A stretch of 64,000 nt of DNA, taken from positions 594,944 to 658,943 of the forward strand of contig NZ_FNVV01000013.1 in NCBI RefSeq assembly GCF_900108345.1, given 5' to 3'. This document shows positions 9,552-17,719 of the stretch, piece by piece (the stretch's first letter is position 1; each line of letters begins with the position of its first letter). A program made the translations under genes and the position numbers. The notes below the pieces were generated by a model that was not told where the DNA came from, did no database searches, and saw only the letters and a list, made by a program, of their open reading frames with translations. The stretch comes from Bacteroides ndongoniae. GTDB lineage: Bacteria; Bacteroidota; Bacteroidia; Bacteroidales; Bacteroidaceae.

Positions 9552-11606
9552 ATGATGAAGAAACAATTATTATCGATGGCCGCTGGGGTAGCTTTATTGG
9601 CTGCATGTGGCGGAAATCCCAAAACAACAACTGCCGAGGCAGACAAATTTGATTATACAGTGGAACAATTTGCTGATTTACAGATTTTACGTTATCGGGT
9701 GCCAGGGTTTGAAGACCTGTCCCTGAAACAGAAAGAACTGGTTTACTACCTGACTGAAGCGGCTTTGCAGGGTCGCGATATTCTGTTCGACCAGAATGGT
9801 AAATACAATCTTCGTATTCGCCGTGCACTCGAAGCTGTTTATACCGGCTATAAAGGCGATAAGAATTCTGCCGATTTCAAGGCAATGGAAGTGTATCTGA
9901 AACGGGTATGGTTCTCCAACGGCATTCACCATCATTACGGATGCGAGAAGTTTGTGCCGGGCTTTACTCCCGAATTTTTCAAGCAGGCTTTGGCCAGTGT
10001 AGATGCTTCCGAACTTCCTTTGGCCGAAGGGCAGACATTGGATCAGTTCTGCGATGAGATATTTCCGGTGATTTTCGATCCGGCTGTGATGCCCAAGCGT
10101 GTCAATCAGGCCGATGGCGAAGACCTGGTGCTCACTTCTGCCTGCAACTATTACGAAGGAGTGACGCAGAAAGAGGCTGAAGATTTTTATAACGCTCTGA
10201 AGGATCCGAAAGATGAAACTCCGGTTTCTTACGGACTGAACAGCCGTCTGGTGAAGGAAAACGGAAAAATTCAGGAGAAAGTATGGAAGGTCGGCGGTCT
10301 TTACGGACAAGCTCTTGAAAAGATTGTCTATTGGCTGAAGAAAGCCGAAACTGTAGCCGAGACGCCCGAACAGAAGGCCGTTATTGCCAAGCTGGTAGAA
10401 TATTACGAGACGGGCGACTTGAAGACATTCGATGACTATGCCATCCTTTGGGTGAAAGACCTGAATTCACGTATCGACTTTGTGAACGGCTTTACCGAAA
10501 GCTATGGCGATCCGCTGGGCATGAAGGCAAGCTGGGAATCGCTGGTTAATTTTAAAGACCTTGAGGCTACTCGCCGTACCGAGATCATCAGTAGCAATGC
10601 ACAGTGGTTCGAAGATCATTCGCCTGTTGATAAGCAGTTCAAGAAAGAGCAAGTGAAGGGCGTATCGGCTAAGGTTATTACCGCAGCCATCCTGGCGGGC
10701 GATTTGTACCCGTCTACGGCTATCGGTATCAACCTGCCCAATGCCAACTGGATCCGTAGCCAGCATGGTTCGAAGTCGGTCACTATTGGGAACATTACCG
10801 ATGCTTACAACAAAGCAGCTCATGGCAATGGTTTCAATGAAGAATTCGTTTATAGCCAAGCCGAGCTGGACAACATCAACAAGTATGCCGATCTGACCGA
10901 TGAACTTCATACCGACTTGCACGAGTGTCTGGGACATGGTTCCGGCAAGTTGCTTCCGGGTGTCGATCCTGATGCACTGAAGGCTTATGGCTCTACCATC
11001 GAAGAAGCCCGTGCCGACCTGTTCGGTTTGTATTACGTGGCCGATCCTAAACTGGTCGAGCTTGGCCTGCTGCCCGATGCCGATGCTTACAAAGCGCAGT
11101 TTTATACTTATCTGATGAATGGCTTGATGACGCAGTTGGTTCGTATTGAGCCGGGTAATCAGATTGAGGAAGCCCACATGCGCAACCGTGCCCTGATAGC
11201 CCGTTGGGTGTACGAGAAGGGTGCTACCGACAAGGTGGTCGAACTGAAGAAGAAAGACGGCAAGACCTACGTGGTAGTGAACGATTACGCTAAAGTGCGT
11301 ACCCTGTTCGGCGATCTGTTGGCCGAGATACAGCGTATCAAGTCGACCGGCGATTTCGAGGCAGCCCGTCAGCTGGTCGAGAACTATGCCGTGAAGGTCG
11401 ATCCTGAACTTCATGCCGAGGTGCTCGATCGCTACAAGAAGCTGAACCTGGCTCCTTACAAAGGTTTTGTCAATCCGAAGTACGAGGCTGTAACCGATGC
11501 CAATGGCAATATCACCGATGTAAAGGTGACCTACGACGAAGGTTATGCCGAGCAGATGCTTCGCTATAGCAAGGATTATGCTACTCTGCCTTATGTCAAC
11601 GAATAA
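9552..11606 (+). CDS. Dipeptidyl peptidase III (M49), lipoprotein
   Basis: 684 residues from the ATG at 9552. A lipoprotein signal (AAGVALLAACGG) anchors it after processing at Cys. This zinc peptidase removes dipeptides from N-termini. The active site is HECLGHGSGK, the variant of the M49 HELLGH motif with Cys-Leu in the middle, and the third zinc ligand is in EEARADLFGLYY. The length agrees with bacterial DPP III (about 650-700). It is flanked by independent transcripts. Confidence 0.92.
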   Translation: MMKKQLLSMAAGVALLAACGGNPKTTTAEADKFDYTVEQFADLQILRYRVPGFEDLSLKQKELVYYLTEAALQGRDILFDQNGKYNLRIRRALEAVYTGYKGDKNSADFKAMEVYLKRVWFSNGIHHHYGCEKFVPGFTPEFFKQALASVDASELPLAEGQTLDQFCDEIFPVIFDPAVMPKRVNQADGEDLVLTSACNYYEGVTQKEAEDFYNALKDPKDETPVSYGLNSRLVKENGKIQEKVWKVGGLYGQALEKIVYWLKKAETVAETPEQKAVIAKLVEYYETGDLKTFDDYAILWVKDLNSRIDFVNGFTESYGDPLGMKASWESLVNFKDLEATRRTEIISSNAQWFEDHSPVDKQFKKEQVKGVSAKVITAAILAGDLYPSTAIGINLPNANWIRSQHGSKSVTIGNITDAYNKAAHGNGFNEEFVYSQAELDNINKYADLTDELHTDLHECLGHGSGKLLPGVDPDALKAYGSTIEEARADLFGLYYVADPKLVELGLLPDADAYKAQFYTYLMNGLMTQLVRIEPGNQIEEAHMRNRALIARWVYEKGATDKVVELKKKDGKTYVVVNDYAKVRTLFGDLLAEIQRIKSTGDFEAARQLVENYAVKVDPELHAEVLDRYKKLNLAPYKGFVNPKYEAVTDANGNITDVKVTYDEGYAEQMLRYSKDYATLPYVNE

Positions 11607-11635
11607 GGTCTGAGGTTGCTTTGTTTGGATAATTC

Positions 11636-11707
11636 AGGCACGGATTACACGGAAAACACGGGGATGAAAATAAAGATAATCCGTGAAAATCCGTGTCATC
11701 CGTGCCT
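11636..11707. repeat. Intergenic inverted repeat after the M49 peptidase
   Basis: AGGCACGGATTACACGGA (11636-11653) pairs with 11690-11707, 17 of 18 positions complementary. The loop itself repeats the words ATCCGTG and ACACGG. Such dispersed ATCCGTG palindromes are frequent at Bacteroides gene ends (general knowledge) and probably act as a bidirectional terminator or repeat element. Confidence 0.65.
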
Positions 11708-11733
11708 AAAATGATTTTATATACCGCATTTGA

Positions 11734-12399
11734 ATGATGGACTTACACGAACAACTGAAAGATATCAAGACCCAGCTCCGCCTTTCGATGAACGGTGCCG
11801 TGTCGCAAAGTATGCGCGAGAAAGGTCTTGTCTATAAACTGAATTTTGGTGTGGAACTGCCGCGTATCAAAAGCATAGCTGCTGCTTACGAGAAAGACCA
11901 TGCGCTGGCGCAGGCCTTGTGGAAAGAAGACATTCGTGAGTGCAAGATTCTGGCTGGTTTGCTGCAGCCCGTTGACACGTTCTATCCCGAGATTGCTGAT
12001 ATCTGGGTGGACACCATGCCCAACAACGAGATTGCCGAACTTACATCGATGAATCTTTTCCAGCATTTGCCGTATGCTCCGGCCAAGGCTTTCCAATGGA
12101 TTGCCGACGAGCGCGAACTTGCACAGGTCTGCGGTTTCCTGACCATTGCCCGTCTGTTGTTGAAGAAGGGCGACATGACCGACCGCGTGGCCAATGAGTT
12201 TCTCGATCAGGCAGTTTGTGCCTTTCTGTCGGGTGGGTATCAGGTACGCAGTGCCGCTATGGCCGCCATTCGTCGCTTCATGCAGCACAGCGAAGAACAT
12301 GCCTTTATGGTTTGTCGCCGTGTCGAGGGGATGAAGGATTCTTCCCAAGAATCGGAACAGCTTTTATACGGTTTGGTAAAGGATGAAGTAGGAGGGTAA
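11734..12399 (+). CDS. DNA alkylation repair (AlkD-like) HEAT-repeat protein
   Basis: 221 residues, helical throughout, with HEAT-like repeats (YPEIADIWVDTM, AQVCGFLTIARLLLKKGD, VRSAAMAAIRRFMQHSEEHA). The pattern agrees with the AlkD-like DNA glycosylase family, which excises alkylated bases. The catalytic residues cannot be confirmed by reading; it may be a divergent scaffold. Two ATGs (11734 and 11737) are in tandem. A strong terminator follows. Confidence 0.7.
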   Translation: MMDLHEQLKDIKTQLRLSMNGAVSQSMREKGLVYKLNFGVELPRIKSIAAAYEKDHALAQALWKEDIRECKILAGLLQPVDTFYPEIADIWVDTMPNNEIAELTSMNLFQHLPYAPAKAFQWIADERELAQVCGFLTIARLLLKKGDMTDRVANEFLDQAVCAFLSGGYQVRSAAMAAIRRFMQHSEEHAFMVCRRVEGMKDSSQESEQLLYGLVKDEVGG

Positions 12400-12424
12400 A
12401 GGCGTAAGTAAGAAGGGGGAATTC

Positions 12425-12488
12425 AAAAAAAAGAAAGAACTGTACTTCAAAAGTTTTTATTAAACCTTTGGAGTGCAGTTCTTTTTTT
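12425..12488 (+). terminator. Intrinsic terminator after the AlkD-like gene
   Basis: A long hairpin: AAGAACTG-TACTTCAAAAG pairs with CTTTGGAGTGCAGTTCTT, followed by T7. It ends the AlkD-like transcript. The distal arm overlaps the region expected to hold the -33 element of the RNA promoter at 12490-12497. Confidence 0.7.
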
Positions 12489-12489
12489 A

Positions 12490-12497
12490 TATTTTTG
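12490..12497 (+). promoter_or_regulatory. Promoter of the candidate structured RNA
   Basis: TATTTTTG matches the Bacteroidetes -7 box TAnnTTTG. A TTTG word about 20 nt upstream fits the -33 element. Transcription would begin at about 12503, at the foot of the first RNA hairpin. No open reading frame follows on this strand. Confidence 0.6.
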
Positions 12498-12499
12498 CC

Positions 12500-12730
12500 G
12501 TGCAAGAGTAGCGACTCTGCACAATACATATTAGAATTTTAAGAAGCGTTATGCTTATCTTGTAAAGTTGAAACCTGAGAAATTTCATAAGTGAATACAA
12601 GGATAGCATAGTGGTTCTCACGCATATAGCGTGGGCTGCTATTACCTTATCTGTCTGTATTCACAGGTTTTCTCAGGACCTCAACTTTAGACGTGGGCAT
12701 TGCAGTTCCACGCTTGAACCGAATAATATT
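12500..12730 (+). ncRNA. Candidate structured non-coding RNA with a 125-nt rod
   Basis: The 5' hairpin is GTGCA(A)GAG...CTCTGCAC (12500-12522). A long rod spans 12564-12688. AAAGTTGA and CCTGAGAAA pair with TTTCTCAGG and TCAACTTT. Next inward, GTGAATAC pairs with GTATTCAC, and AAGG-ATAGCA with TGCTAT-TA-CCTT. The rod is capped by CACGC-ATATA-GCGTG. A third hairpin CGTGG...CCACG lies at 12692-12713. There is no ORF, and the RNA has its own promoter. The rod with asymmetric internal loops recalls 6S RNA, but the identity is inference; no conserved tmRNA, RNase P or SRP motif is seen. Confidence 0.6.
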
Positions 12731-12852
12731 CTATATCTTTCTGATTATCAAATTATACATTCAATATTCATTGTAATTTGATACCGCAAAGTTCCCGGAA
12801 TTTACAATGCTAATACCGGGATTTGAATGCTATTATAAGTAAATGCGCCGTT

Positions 12853-13749
12853 TTAAATTGCGCTTCTATATTCATTCGGCGTACACCCAGCCACTTTCTT
12901 GAACATCCGGCTCAAATGATGCGGATACTGGAAGCCGACTTCGTAAGCAATTTCGCTCACGGTCTTGTTCGTGCTTGCCAGCAAATCCTTGACGCGGTTG
13001 ATAACGGTAAGGTGGATGTATTCGATGGCGGACTTGCCGGTTTCCTTCTTCACAAGGTCGCCGAAATAGTTGGCGGAGAAGTGGAGCTGGTCGGCACACC
13101 ACGCCACGGAGGGCAGACCGATTTGCTCGGGCTTGTCTGAATCGAAGTAGCCGGTCATCAGTTCTTCGAAGCGAGTGAGGACATCGCGGTTGATAGCCTC
13201 ACGGGTGGCAAACTGGCGGTCGTAGAAACGGAGGCAATGGTTGAGCAGGACTTCGATGTTGGAGGTGATGATGCTGCGGCTATGCTTGTCGATGCGGTGG
13301 TGCAGTTCTTCCTCTATCTCGGTGAAGCAGTTGAAGATGGTCTGCCGCTCGCGCTCGGACATATGCAAGGCTTCGTTCACTTCGTAGGAGAAGAATGTAT
13401 ATTCCTTCATTTTCTTTGCAAGGCTCGTGCCTCGCAGCAGGTCGGGATGGAACAGCAGACAATAGCCTTCGGGATTGGGCGTTTCACCGCCGTCGTCAAT
13501 ACCTGCCACTTGTCCGGGAGCCACGAATACCAACGTGCCTTCCTGATAGTCGTATTGGCTGCGCCCGTAAGTCAGCTTTCTGTGTATCTTCTCTTTCAGG
13601 TAGATGCCGTAGAAGCCGTAAAGTTTCTTTTTATGCTTCAAAACCTTGACGTCCTTGAAGTCGATGAACGTGACCAACGGATTGAGCGTTTCAATCCCTA
13701 AAAACTCATTGTAATCGTGGATGCTGTTGATATTTATGATGTCGCCCAT
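12853..13749 (-). CDS. AraC-family transcriptional regulator (left edge of redox island)
   Basis: 298 residues. The N-terminal cupin-like sensor domain includes LTYGRSQYDYQEGTLVFVAP. The C-terminal AraC domain has VAWCADQLHFSANYFGDLV and VSEIAYEVGFQYPHHLSRMF, ending in TPNEYR. It resembles the second AraC gene of the island (30495-31400) in the sensor region, where both have GTLVF..PG. It is a candidate activator of the five operator-bearing promoters to its right. An IS4-family element lies 54 nt upstream and may have cut it off from its original promoter. Confidence 0.88.
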   Translation of the reverse strand: MGDIININSIHDYNEFLGIETLNPLVTFIDFKDVKVLKHKKKLYGFYGIYLKEKIHRKLTYGRSQYDYQEGTLVFVAPGQVAGIDDGGETPNPEGYCLLFHPDLLRGTSLAKKMKEYTFFSYEVNEALHMSERERQTIFNCFTEIEEELHHRIDKHSRSIITSNIEVLLNHCLRFYDRQFATREAINRDVLTRFEELMTGYFDSDKPEQIGLPSVAWCADQLHFSANYFGDLVKKETGKSAIEYIHLTVINRVKDLLASTNKTVSEIAYEVGFQYPHHLSRMFKKVAGCTPNEYRSAI

Positions 13750-13802
13750 ATCTTGTTTCCTCCATTTATTAAAGTCAATAGTTCGTTAAAAATTAGCCTA
13801 GC

Positions 13803-15020
13803 CTAAGCGGCTCTGGCAGTAAATAAAATGAGTTCTTTGAAAAGTTTGTCAATTAATTGCGTGTTTGGTTCAATCCCAGACACGCAAATAAATCGTTCAA
13901 GCATGTAAGCATTGTGTATGACTGACTTGCATGATGATATGGAATATTTTATTCCCATCTTCTTACAGGCAGCCTTGGCGAGGTTTATCGCTGCAAGTGA
14001 TGCATTAAAGTGGAATGCCAGTTTCCTGAAGTCTGTAGACTGACAGTTTGTTATTCCTGCATGTTGCTTGGCATCCCGAAAGCAGAATTCGAGTTGGAAA
14101 CGTGTCCTGTAAAAGTCCAGTACATCCTGTGCGTTCTGTATTTCGTTTGTAGAGAAATACAGCTGCCATTTGTCCGTTCTTCCATCCATGGGATACCATA
14201 CAGCCAGGCTCACAAAGCGTTTGAGTGCTTTGGAGTATGCTTTCAGTCCGTAAAGTTTACCCTTGTTTACTTTGTATTCGGTACATCTTGTAATGTCCAG
14301 ATATTCAAAGTCAATCTTTCCGTCATACAATTTTGGACGTCCGCGTTTTCCTGTCCCATTTTCTAAGGTGGGATAAAACAACGCTGCATCATTTCTGAAA
14401 CGGCTTATAACGTGGAATCCGTTCTCGCATAATGGTTTGATGAAAGTTGCCTTTGAAAAGAACGCATCACATACGACAGTGTCGGAAATCCGTTTCAGAT
14501 GTTCCTGTATGCTGATAAGGTAAGAACTGTACCAGTCTACAAGATTCTTCCCGCGGCTTTCCAGCGTTGTGTTGTCAGGTGTCTGTACAGAGGCCAAAGT
14601 CATACATTCATGGTTGTCAACGTCTATAACTCCAATACCGGTTATCTCCAGTCCGCGTTTGTATTCGCCGGCACAACCGGACCAGAAATAGCCAATCCAC
14701 GGCGTTTTGCTGCCTGATTTTGGAATGAAAGACGGATCAATGGCTATTGCCTTGCGACAGCCTTTAAGGTGTTCTCTGATGATGGCTTCATTGAAAGAAA
14801 ACCAGTCAAAGTCATCATTCTCAAAATTGTTGCGGTATGTCTGTTCCGAGAAACATCCATATCGTCCCATTTGCAGGAAATTGATGCGGTCAGGTATAGC
14901 CATGAATAATTTCATTGCATCCATGAATACTTTCTGAAAAGATTTGCTTATATTTACAGCTGATTCGAGAGCGTTTCTGCACTCGGATTGGTATTGCATA
15001 AGGAGTGATTCTTTAGTCAT
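13803..15020 (-). CDS. IS4-family transposase
   Basis: 405 residues. DDE transposase with the first Asp in AIDPSFIPKSGSKTPWIGY, the second in VVCDAFFSKATF, and a perfect IS4-family Y-(2)-R-(3)-E-(6)-K signature in YRTRFQLEFCFRDAK near residues 310-325. It is full length and probably active. Terminal inverted repeats and target duplication could not be defined confidently. The only candidate is a 10-bp direct match with one mismatch, TAAAAATTAG near 13786 and TAAAAATCAG near 15051. It separates the AraC gene from its presumed promoter. Confidence 0.9.
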   Translation of the reverse strand: MTKESLLMQYQSECRNALESAVNISKSFQKVFMDAMKLFMAIPDRINFLQMGRYGCFSEQTYRNNFENDDFDWFSFNEAIIREHLKGCRKAIAIDPSFIPKSGSKTPWIGYFWSGCAGEYKRGLEITGIGVIDVDNHECMTLASVQTPDNTTLESRGKNLVDWYSSYLISIQEHLKRISDTVVCDAFFSKATFIKPLCENGFHVISRFRNDAALFYPTLENGTGKRGRPKLYDGKIDFEYLDITRCTEYKVNKGKLYGLKAYSKALKRFVSLAVWYPMDGRTDKWQLYFSTNEIQNAQDVLDFYRTRFQLEFCFRDAKQHAGITNCQSTDFRKLAFHFNASLAAINLAKAACKKMGIKYSISSCKSVIHNAYMLERFICVSGIEPNTQLIDKLFKELILFTARAA

Positions 15021-15377
15021 AATTAAAAGTGGTGAAGTACTTCTAATTTACTAAAAATCAGTGAATTATGCAATACCTTTCCTCTTTGTCTTCAGCTGTT
15101 TAGCATATATTTTCATCCCTTTTCTTACTCCTTAACGATTCATTCTTGACAGTATTTCAATGATCTCTTTAATGTAATTTTGAACCGGCTAACACCGATT
15201 CTATTGTTTTATTTTTATTTATCGGTAAAAATTTACCGAAGTATTGTAAAGTATGATGCCACAAAATTAATCTTTTCTTTACTCATTCAGCAAGGAGGGA
15301 AGACATTTCTGTAAAATGGGTGCAAGATTCTGTGATTTGTGTTATCCTGTTGATTGGACGCTACTTGCGGTGAATGC
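15021..15377. other. Intergenic region with a minus-strand promoter and an 18-bp palindrome
   Basis: This gap has no gene. On the minus strand TAATTTTG (+ strand CAAAATTA, about 15262-15269) is a good -7 box. Just downstream of it in that direction lies the perfect palindrome TCGGTAAAAATTTACCGA (15222-15239), a possible repressor site. The promoter points at the transposase and, beyond it, at the AraC gene. It is probably the original AraC promoter. Confidence 0.5.
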
Positions 15378-15447
15378 CATTCGTTGATATTGGTGCTTCA
15401 ATCCGTAATCTGTGTATGGACGAAAGACATACGCTGCTGTAATTTTG
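15378..15447 (+). promoter_or_regulatory. Island promoter A: shared operator plus -7 box
   Basis: The core operator CCGTAATCTGTGTATGGAC is at 15403-15421. The -7 box TAATTTTG is at 15440-15447, exactly 18 bp downstream. An upstream arm containing GATATTGGTGCTTC (15386-15399) is also shared. A 22-nt stretch, 15378-15399, is identical to 23893-23914 at promoter D. It drives the hydrolase at 15472. Confidence 0.8.
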
Positions 15448-15471
15448 CACCTGACAAAAACAAAGTTCAAA

Positions 15472-16440
15472 ATGAAAATGATTATCAATATCTGTCTGCT
15501 TATGGCAATTTTATCTTTCAACAGTTGCGATGAGAATACGGCTTCATCATACATACCCTCACAGGAAGGGAATGATTCTATTCCTGCAACAACGGGACAT
15601 CTGACCACCCGTAGCACTATCGCCGATGTCTTGGCTCATCCGGCTTTCGAGGGATTCAGCCAATACATCTTGCCTTTGGAATGGGGATATGACGAAGATA
15701 TGCCGCTCTCCGAAGTGGAGCGTTTGCTTCCCTACCATAATTATATTGACGCGGAGCGGTGCGTGGGTTATATCAATCAGATGATAGATTCGGTGGCAGC
15801 CGGACGCAGGATTTATTACGACTTGGGTCGCAAGGATGCCGGACTGTTCTTCTTTCGTGGCAGGCCGGGCGCACCGTTTGCGGTTGTCTGTCCCGGAGGC
15901 GGCTTCTCGTATGTTGGCTCCATCCACGAGGGATTTCCCCACGCCTTGGCGTTGAGCCGGATGGGGTATAATACGTTTGTCATTCAGTATCAGACGGGCA
16001 GCGCACAGACGGCTTGCGAGGACTTGGCGGTGGGCATCGAATACATCTTCCGCCACGCCACGGAGTTGCAGGTCGATACAGCAGGCTATTCCGTGTGGGG
16101 CAGTTCGGCGGGGGCGCGTATGGCGGCATACATTGGCTCCTACGGCACGGAGGCTTTCGGCGCGGCACAGCTTCCCCGTCCGCGCACGGTGGTGATGGCC
16201 TACACGGGGCATAGCGAATATACCCGGCAAGACCCGCCTACCTATGCCGTGGTAGGCTCGAATGACGGCATCGCCAATCCGAACACGATGCGCCGCCGCA
16301 CCGAAGCTCTGCAAGCCATCGGCATCCCGGCGGAGTTCCACCTCTATCCGAACCTCCGGCACGGCTTCGGGCTGGGCATCGGTACGAGTGCCGAGGGCTG
16401 GATAGACGGGGCTGTCCGGTTTTGGGAAGAAAACCGATGA
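15472..16440 (+). CDS. Alpha/beta hydrolase lipoprotein (acetyl-esterase type)
   Basis: 322 residues from the ATG at 15472. A lipoprotein signal (CLLMAILSFNSC) is followed by an esterase/lipase domain with the oxyanion motif PGGGFSYVG, the nucleophile elbow GSSAGA, and the acid and His in VVGSNDG and LRHGFGLG. It probably hydrolyses small acyl esters outside the cytoplasm. An in-frame ATG at 15412 lies inside the operator and upstream of the -7 box, so it is not the start. Single-gene unit of promoter A. Confidence 0.85.
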   Translation: MKMIINICLLMAILSFNSCDENTASSYIPSQEGNDSIPATTGHLTTRSTIADVLAHPAFEGFSQYILPLEWGYDEDMPLSEVERLLPYHNYIDAERCVGYINQMIDSVAAGRRIYYDLGRKDAGLFFFRGRPGAPFAVVCPGGGFSYVGSIHEGFPHALALSRMGYNTFVIQYQTGSAQTACEDLAVGIEYIFRHATELQVDTAGYSVWGSSAGARMAAYIGSYGTEAFGAAQLPRPRTVVMAYTGHSEYTRQDPPTYAVVGSNDGIANPNTMRRRTEALQAIGIPAEFHLYPNLRHGFGLGIGTSAEGWIDGAVRFWEENR

Positions 16441-16451
16441 AAGATGACCTC

Positions 16452-16533
16452 GGAAGTGAGCCTATCTCAGTTACGGACTTAGATACCCTCAGTTCCGTAC
16501 TTAGGTGGCCTCAGTTCCGGACTAAGGTCTATT
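16452..16533. repeat. Array of tandem 22-23 nt hairpin units before promoter B
   Basis: Units lie at 16452-16474, 16475-16496, 16497-16518 and, partly, 16519-16533. Each has the pattern TNAG-N5-CTCA (GTGAGcctatCTCAG, CTTAGataccCTCAG, CTTAGgtggcCTCAG). Arrays with the same framework but different arm sequences occur before promoters D and E. They start just after the stop codon of the preceding operon. Confidence 0.7.
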
Positions 16534-16571
16534 AACATTTGCAGCCAATATCTCCGACAACGACAATCCGT

Positions 16572-16692
16572 CAGGATAAGCACCGTCCGAGGCTCGGATA
16601 GCACCAATCCTGCAGGATAAGCATCATCCGAGGGGTCGGACAGCAGTTCTCGAAGAAAATAAGCACTGTCGGAGGCTCGGACAGCCTTTATT
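16572..16692. repeat. Three imperfect 41-42 nt tandem repeats with a hairpin each
   Basis: ATAAGCA begins at 16576, 16618 and 16659, so the period is 42 and 41. Each unit continues into a small palindrome such as TCCGAGGCTCGGA, then a variable tail. They lie between the 22-nt array and promoter B. Their function is unknown. Confidence 0.65.
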
Positions 16693-16780
16693 CTACAGTT
16701 TTAGCCCTGTGGAAGCCCTCGGATTGTGCTAAAAATCTTTCGCAAGCCTTGTCCGAGCTATTTTCGGCGTTTCGGTGAAA

Positions 16781-16838
16781 TGGGTGCTTCTATCTGTAAT
16801 CTGTGTATGGACGGAGAAGCCTTGCCGATGTAATTTTG
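16781..16838 (+). promoter_or_regulatory. Island promoter B: shared operator plus -7 box
   Basis: The core operator CTGTAATCTGTGTATGGAC is at 16794-16812. The -7 box TAATTTTG is at 16831-16838, spacer 18 bp. The upstream arm reads GGGTGCTTC. It drives the four-gene operon 16869-20529. Confidence 0.8.
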
Positions 16839-16868
16839 CATCAGAAAACAATTAATAGACAAAAGAAT

Positions 16869-17717
16869 ATGGATACAGTAAAATTGAGAAACGGCGTGGA
16901 AATGCCGATTTTGGGTTATGGAGTTTATCAGGTATCGCCGTCGGAGTGCGAGCGGTGCGTGAGGGATGCCATCAGCGTGGGCTATCGTCTGATTGACACG
17001 GCGCAGGCGTATGGCAACGAGCAGAACGTGGGCAACGCTATCCGTAATTGCAGCGTACCCCGCGAAGAATTGTTCATCGTGACGAAGGTGTGGATTTCCA
17101 ATGCCAGATACGAGCGGGCAAAGGCAAGCATCGACGAGTCGCTCCGCAAATTGCAGACCGACTACATCGACCTGTTGCTCATTTACCAGCCTTTCAACGA
17201 CTATTACGGTACGTGGCGGGCGATGGAGGAAGCGTATAAGGCGGGCAAGCTCCGTGCCATCGGCGTGTCGAACTTCTATCCTGACCGCTTCATCGACTTG
17301 GCGGAATTCAGCGAGATACCGCCTATGGTCAATCAGGTGGAAACCCACGTGTTCAACCAGCAGATAGAGGCGCAACAGATTATGGAGCAATACGGCACAC
17401 ACATTATGGCGTGGGGACCGTTTGCCGAGGGACGCAACAACTTCTTCGGTAACGAAACGCTGATAGCCGTCGGTGCCAAGTATAACAAGAGTGCGGCACA
17501 GACCGCCCTGCGCTATCTCATCCAGCGCGGCGTGATTGTCATCCCGAAGTCCGTCCGCAAGGAGCGTATGGAGCAGAACTTCGATGTGTTCGACTTCACG
17601 CTGACCGATGAGGATATGCAGCGCATCCGCCAATTGGACTTGGGTCATAGCCTATTCTTCTCGCACTACGACCCGCAGACGGTGAAATGGCTTTGTGATT
17701 ATGGAAAGAGCAAATAA
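16869..17717 (+). CDS. Aldo/keto reductase with Tyr in place of the catalytic His
   Basis: 282 residues from the ATG at 16869; the longer frame from 16803 starts inside the operator. This cytosolic NADPH-dependent AKR has the tetrad Asp and Tyr in LIDTAQAYG and the Lys in IVTKVW. The position that holds His in relatives (the paralogue at 19582 has YVHQPFGD) is Tyr here: LLLIYQPFND, codon TAC. NADPH-binding IPKSVRKERMEQN is intact. The change may alter substrate class or lower activity. First gene of operon B; the next starts 2 nt later. Confidence 0.88.
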   Translation: MDTVKLRNGVEMPILGYGVYQVSPSECERCVRDAISVGYRLIDTAQAYGNEQNVGNAIRNCSVPREELFIVTKVWISNARYERAKASIDESLRKLQTDYIDLLLIYQPFNDYYGTWRAMEEAYKAGKLRAIGVSNFYPDRFIDLAEFSEIPPMVNQVETHVFNQQIEAQQIMEQYGTHIMAWGPFAEGRNNFFGNETLIAVGAKYNKSAAQTALRYLIQRGVIVIPKSVRKERMEQNFDVFDFTLTDEDMQRIRQLDLGHSLFFSHYDPQTVKWLCDYGKSK

Positions 17718-17719
17718 AG

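Noticed and set aside
12500..12730. Structured RNA considered as tmRNA, RNase P or SRP RNA
   Set aside because: No tag-peptide reading frame, no RNase P conserved core, and no SRP Alu-like or tetraloop signature were seen.
13803..15020. Attempt to define terminal inverted repeats for the left IS4 element
   Set aside because: Candidate arms around 13786 and 15051 match only weakly, in direct rather than inverted orientation, so no element ends are reported.
15412..15471. Extended N-terminus beginning MYGR on the hydrolase, and similar MYGR starts at 16803 and 30435
   Set aside because: The ATG lies in the shared operator (TGTATGGAC), upstream of the -7 box in each case. The common MYGR is a product of the repeated operator and not a protein motif.
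16452..16533. The 22-nt array considered as a CRISPR array
   Set aside because: Units are contiguous with no unique spacers, are only 3-4 in number, and there are no cas genes.
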